From positions 39,715 to 103,714 of the forward strand of contig JBFLXJ010000006.1 of assembly GCA_040757085.1 (NCBI GenBank): DNA of 64,000 nucleotides, written 5' to 3'. Below are positions 62,081 through 64,000 of this stretch, piece by piece (within the stretch, counting starts at the first letter, position 1; each line of letters opens with the position of its first letter). The translations under genes were made by a program, and so were the position numbers. This DNA comes from Bacillota bacterium (lineage in GTDB: Bacteria > Bacillota > Sulfobacillia > JACIYH01). The notes below the pieces were generated by a model. That model was given only the letters and a program-made list of their open reading frames with translations. It was not told where the DNA came from and ran no database searches.

Positions 62081-63658
62081 ATGCGGAGAGGCGTGGGGCG
62101 AGCCTGGTATTGGGCACTGCTGCTGATCCTGGCCGCAGGCCTGCTGCTGCCGGGCTGCGCGAAGAAGGAGGCAACCCCTGAGCCCGCGGGCAAGACCCTG
62201 TCCCTGGTGATCGACGCCGAGGCCAACCGGAAGGATGAAGCGGAGGCCATTGCCGCCAATCTCCGGAACATCGGTGTGCAGGCAGAGGTGCGCGTTTGGG
62301 AATGGAGCGCCATGAAGGAGAAGATCCTGGCCGGTGAACGGCAGATGTACCTCACCGACTGGGGGAGCGCCTATTTCGACCCGTTCGACCTGGCGGTGCC
62401 CAAGTTGCGGACGAAGGACCGCGGGAACTACTCTTTTTACAGCAACCCCGAATTCGACGCCTGCATGGACAAAGCTCTGACGAGCATCGACGAGGCTACG
62501 CGTAAGGAGGCATACTTCAAGGCCCAGGATATACTCTATCAAGACGTCCCGTGGGTCTTCGGCTACTTCCGCGAAGAGGTGGAAGGTGCTTCTGCGGATA
62601 TCCAGAACTGGCAGCCCAGCATGGATTCCCGCATCAACCTGCACGACGTGTCTCTCAAGGGCGGAGACACCATCGTGGTGGGGATGAAGACGAACAAGAT
62701 TGTAACCCTCGATCCAGCGATGCACAGGGAGCGGGACACCGAGACGGTAATCCGCAACATCTTCGACGGGCTCGTCACCCGCACCTGGGATGGCAAGGTA
62801 GTGCCGGAGATAGCGGAGTCCTGGACTAACCCCGCCGCCAACATCTACGAATTCAAGATCCGCAAGGGCATCAAGTTCCACAACGGCGAGGTGCTGGATG
62901 CCGACGACGTGGTGTTCACCTTCCAGCGCATCCTGCAGGAAGGGGCCATTGGTGGGCAGTCGTCGCCGCGCAAGGGGCTCCTGGGTCCTTTGGAGAAGGT
63001 CGAGAAGATAGATGCCCACACGGTGCGCTTCACCCTGAAGAACCCCTTCCCCGTTTTCCTCCAGGCTCTGGTTCACTTCCAGATCGTACCTAAGGATTAC
63101 ATCAAGAAGGTGGGCGACCAGAAGTTTGCCGAGAAGCCGGTGGGCGCTGGTCCATTCAAGTTCAAGGAAGGCCGGCTCGACGACCAGATCGTGCTGGAAC
63201 GCTTTGACGGTTACTACGGTGGTTCTCCCGACCTGCCGCCGGTGGGTCCCGCTCCCGCCAAGCGGGTGATATTCCGCATGATGCCGGATCCCGCCACCCG
63301 CATCGCGGCCCTCAAGGCCGGGGAAGTGCACATCATCCAGCAGGTACCGCCCGATATGGCCGCGGACCTGGAGAAAGACCCCAAAGTGCAGGTCAAGAGG
63401 GTGCAGGGGACACGAGTGTACGCAGTGGAGATGAACTGCGCCAAACCCCCCTTCGACGACGTGCGGGTGCGCAAGGCCATGAACTACGCCGTAAACTGGG
63501 ACGAGATCCTGAAGACCGTCTACGGGGGCAGGGCCACCCGGCTGGCGACGTGCTTCTTGCCCAGCGGATTCGGATTCAACCCCGATTTGAAACCCTACCC
63601 CTATGATCCCGAGAAGGCGAAGGAACTGCTCAAGGAAGCAGGATACGCCGTCAAGTAA
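62081..63658 (+). CDS. peptide-binding lipoprotein with circularly permuted SBP_bac_5 order
   Basis: 525 residues. Signal peptide ALLLILAAGLLLPGC ends in the lipobox Cys26. Residues about 38-190 read AEAIAANLRNIGVQAEVRVW, WGSAYFDPFDLAVP, NPEFDACMDKAL and DVPWVFGYFREEVEGA, which in normal dipeptide-binding proteins is the C-terminal portion. Residues 194-525 start IVVGMKTNKIVTLDPAMH and NIFDGLVTRTWDGKVVPEIA, the normal N-terminal portion, and end exactly at PEKAKELLKEAGY, where the chain would usually continue. The halves are thus swapped. ATG 62081 follows AGGGAGGAGC. A permease gene follows. Confidence 0.85.
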   Translation: MRRGVGRAWYWALLLILAAGLLLPGCAKKEATPEPAGKTLSLVIDAEANRKDEAEAIAANLRNIGVQAEVRVWEWSAMKEKILAGERQMYLTDWGSAYFDPFDLAVPKLRTKDRGNYSFYSNPEFDACMDKALTSIDEATRKEAYFKAQDILYQDVPWVFGYFREEVEGASADIQNWQPSMDSRINLHDVSLKGGDTIVVGMKTNKIVTLDPAMHRERDTETVIRNIFDGLVTRTWDGKVVPEIAESWTNPAANIYEFKIRKGIKFHNGEVLDADDVVFTFQRILQEGAIGGQSSPRKGLLGPLEKVEKIDAHTVRFTLKNPFPVFLQALVHFQIVPKDYIKKVGDQKFAEKPVGAGPFKFKEGRLDDQIVLERFDGYYGGSPDLPPVGPAPAKRVIFRMMPDPATRIAALKAGEVHIIQQVPPDMAADLEKDPKVQVKRVQGTRVYAVEMNCAKPPFDDVRVRKAMNYAVNWDEILKTVYGGRATRLATCFLPSGFGFNPDLKPYPYDPEKAKELLKEAGYAVK

Positions 63659-63673
63659 GGTCGGGGGATTGCG

Positions 63674-64000
63674 GTGCGCGGAGTAAGGATACTGGAGCGG
63701 GTCCTGGCTGCCATCCCCATCATGGTAGGTATCGCGGTGGTCGTCTTCGCCTTCATGCGCTTCATGCCCGGTGATCCCGTGGACATCATGATCGGGGAAG
63801 CCGGCGGGGTGACCGAGGCGGAGATCGAGATGCTGCGGGCCCAGTTCCAGCTGGATAAGCCGTTGCCGGTGCAACTGGGGCTTTACCTGGGGCGACTGGC
63901 ACGCGGGGACCTGGGTTACTCCATATTCCGCTCCCGCCCGGTGATTGACGTCATCGCGGAGACCATCCCGGCCACGGTGGAGCTGGCCATGTTCTCGCTG
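63674..64000 (+). CDS. ABC transporter permease, DppB type (truncated by window end)
   Basis: The first 109 codons of a permease. The N-terminus has ILERVLAAIPIMVGIAVVVF then FMRFMPGDPVDIMIGE and LRAQFQLDKPLPVQLGLYL, the usual DppB/OppB start with its first membrane helix. GTG 63674 lies 16 bases after the preceding stop. It pairs with the permuted binding protein. The rest of the transporter lies beyond 64,000. Confidence 0.88.
   Translation, partial: MRGVRILERVLAAIPIMVGIAVVVFAFMRFMPGDPVDIMIGEAGGVTEAEIEMLRAQFQLDKPLPVQLGLYLGRLARGDLGYSIFRSRPVIDVIAETIPATVELAMFSL

Overview
The window looks like chromosomal DNA of a strictly anaerobic, G+C-rich member of the Bacillota (Clostridia-like, in the broad Moorella/Desulfotomaculum sense; genus not assignable). 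The reasons are oxygen-sensitive enzymes (IorAB, NrdDG, Fe-S serine dehydratase in two subunits, HdrABC), a GlnR-type regulator beside glnA, SAM, cobalamin and c-di-AMP riboswitches, strong GGAGG ribosome sites and frequent GTG/TTG starts. I saw no rRNA, tRNA or CRISPR array.

Left part (1-27.3 kb). A LarA-like protein end and GlcDF-type oxidase subunits are followed by a D-aminoacylase, two convergent opine-dehydrogenase paralogues, IorAB plus a two-subunit ADP-forming acyl-CoA synthetase (2-oxoacid to acyl-CoA to ATP), and a Crp/Fnr regulator. Then comes a putative respiratory or electron-bifurcating operon: SLC13 anion transporter, APS-reductase-like AprA and short AprB, HdrA-MvhD, HdrC, HdrB. 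A minus-strand block holds two unknown proteins, a phosphatidylserine-decarboxylase-like protein, a GCS2 ligase and L-serine dehydratase.

Main discovery (27.7-47.3 kb). A two-P-loop ATPase gene is cut in two. Its 3' part lies at 27713-28546 and its 5' part at 47025-47312, both on the minus strand. The 18,475-bp segment between them is bounded by attL- and attR-like sites and carries a large serine recombinase at one end. Joining the two host flanks at a shared GTG restores one in-frame ATPase of about 374 residues. Joining the two inner ends gives a symmetric 52-bp attP-like site centred on the same GTG. The geometry is that of an excisable, skin-like intervening element. Its cargo is metabolic rather than phage-like: B12-riboswitch-nrdDG, an FmdE-domain protein, an Opp/Nik-type ABC transporter with an embedded methyltransferase and a PIG-L-like protein, SAM-riboswitch-metYXW, and a MoeB-rhodanese protein. 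A short P-type ATPase relic and a small ORF precede the recombinase.

Right part (47.3-64 kb). A Ski2-like helicase is split into two translationally coupled genes. After it come an FmdB zinc ribbon, a Lon-family protease, glnR-glnA, a DUF523 protein, tdh-kbl (threonine to glycine plus acetyl-CoA), a degenerate Lnt/nitrilase-like membrane protein and a GntR regulator. Last is a c-di-AMP-riboswitch-controlled transcript with a Ddl-like ATP-grasp ligase, a peptide-binding lipoprotein whose two halves are in circularly permuted order, and a permease running off the window end.

All calls come from reading the sequence. Family assignments rest on remembered motifs and have not been checked by database search.
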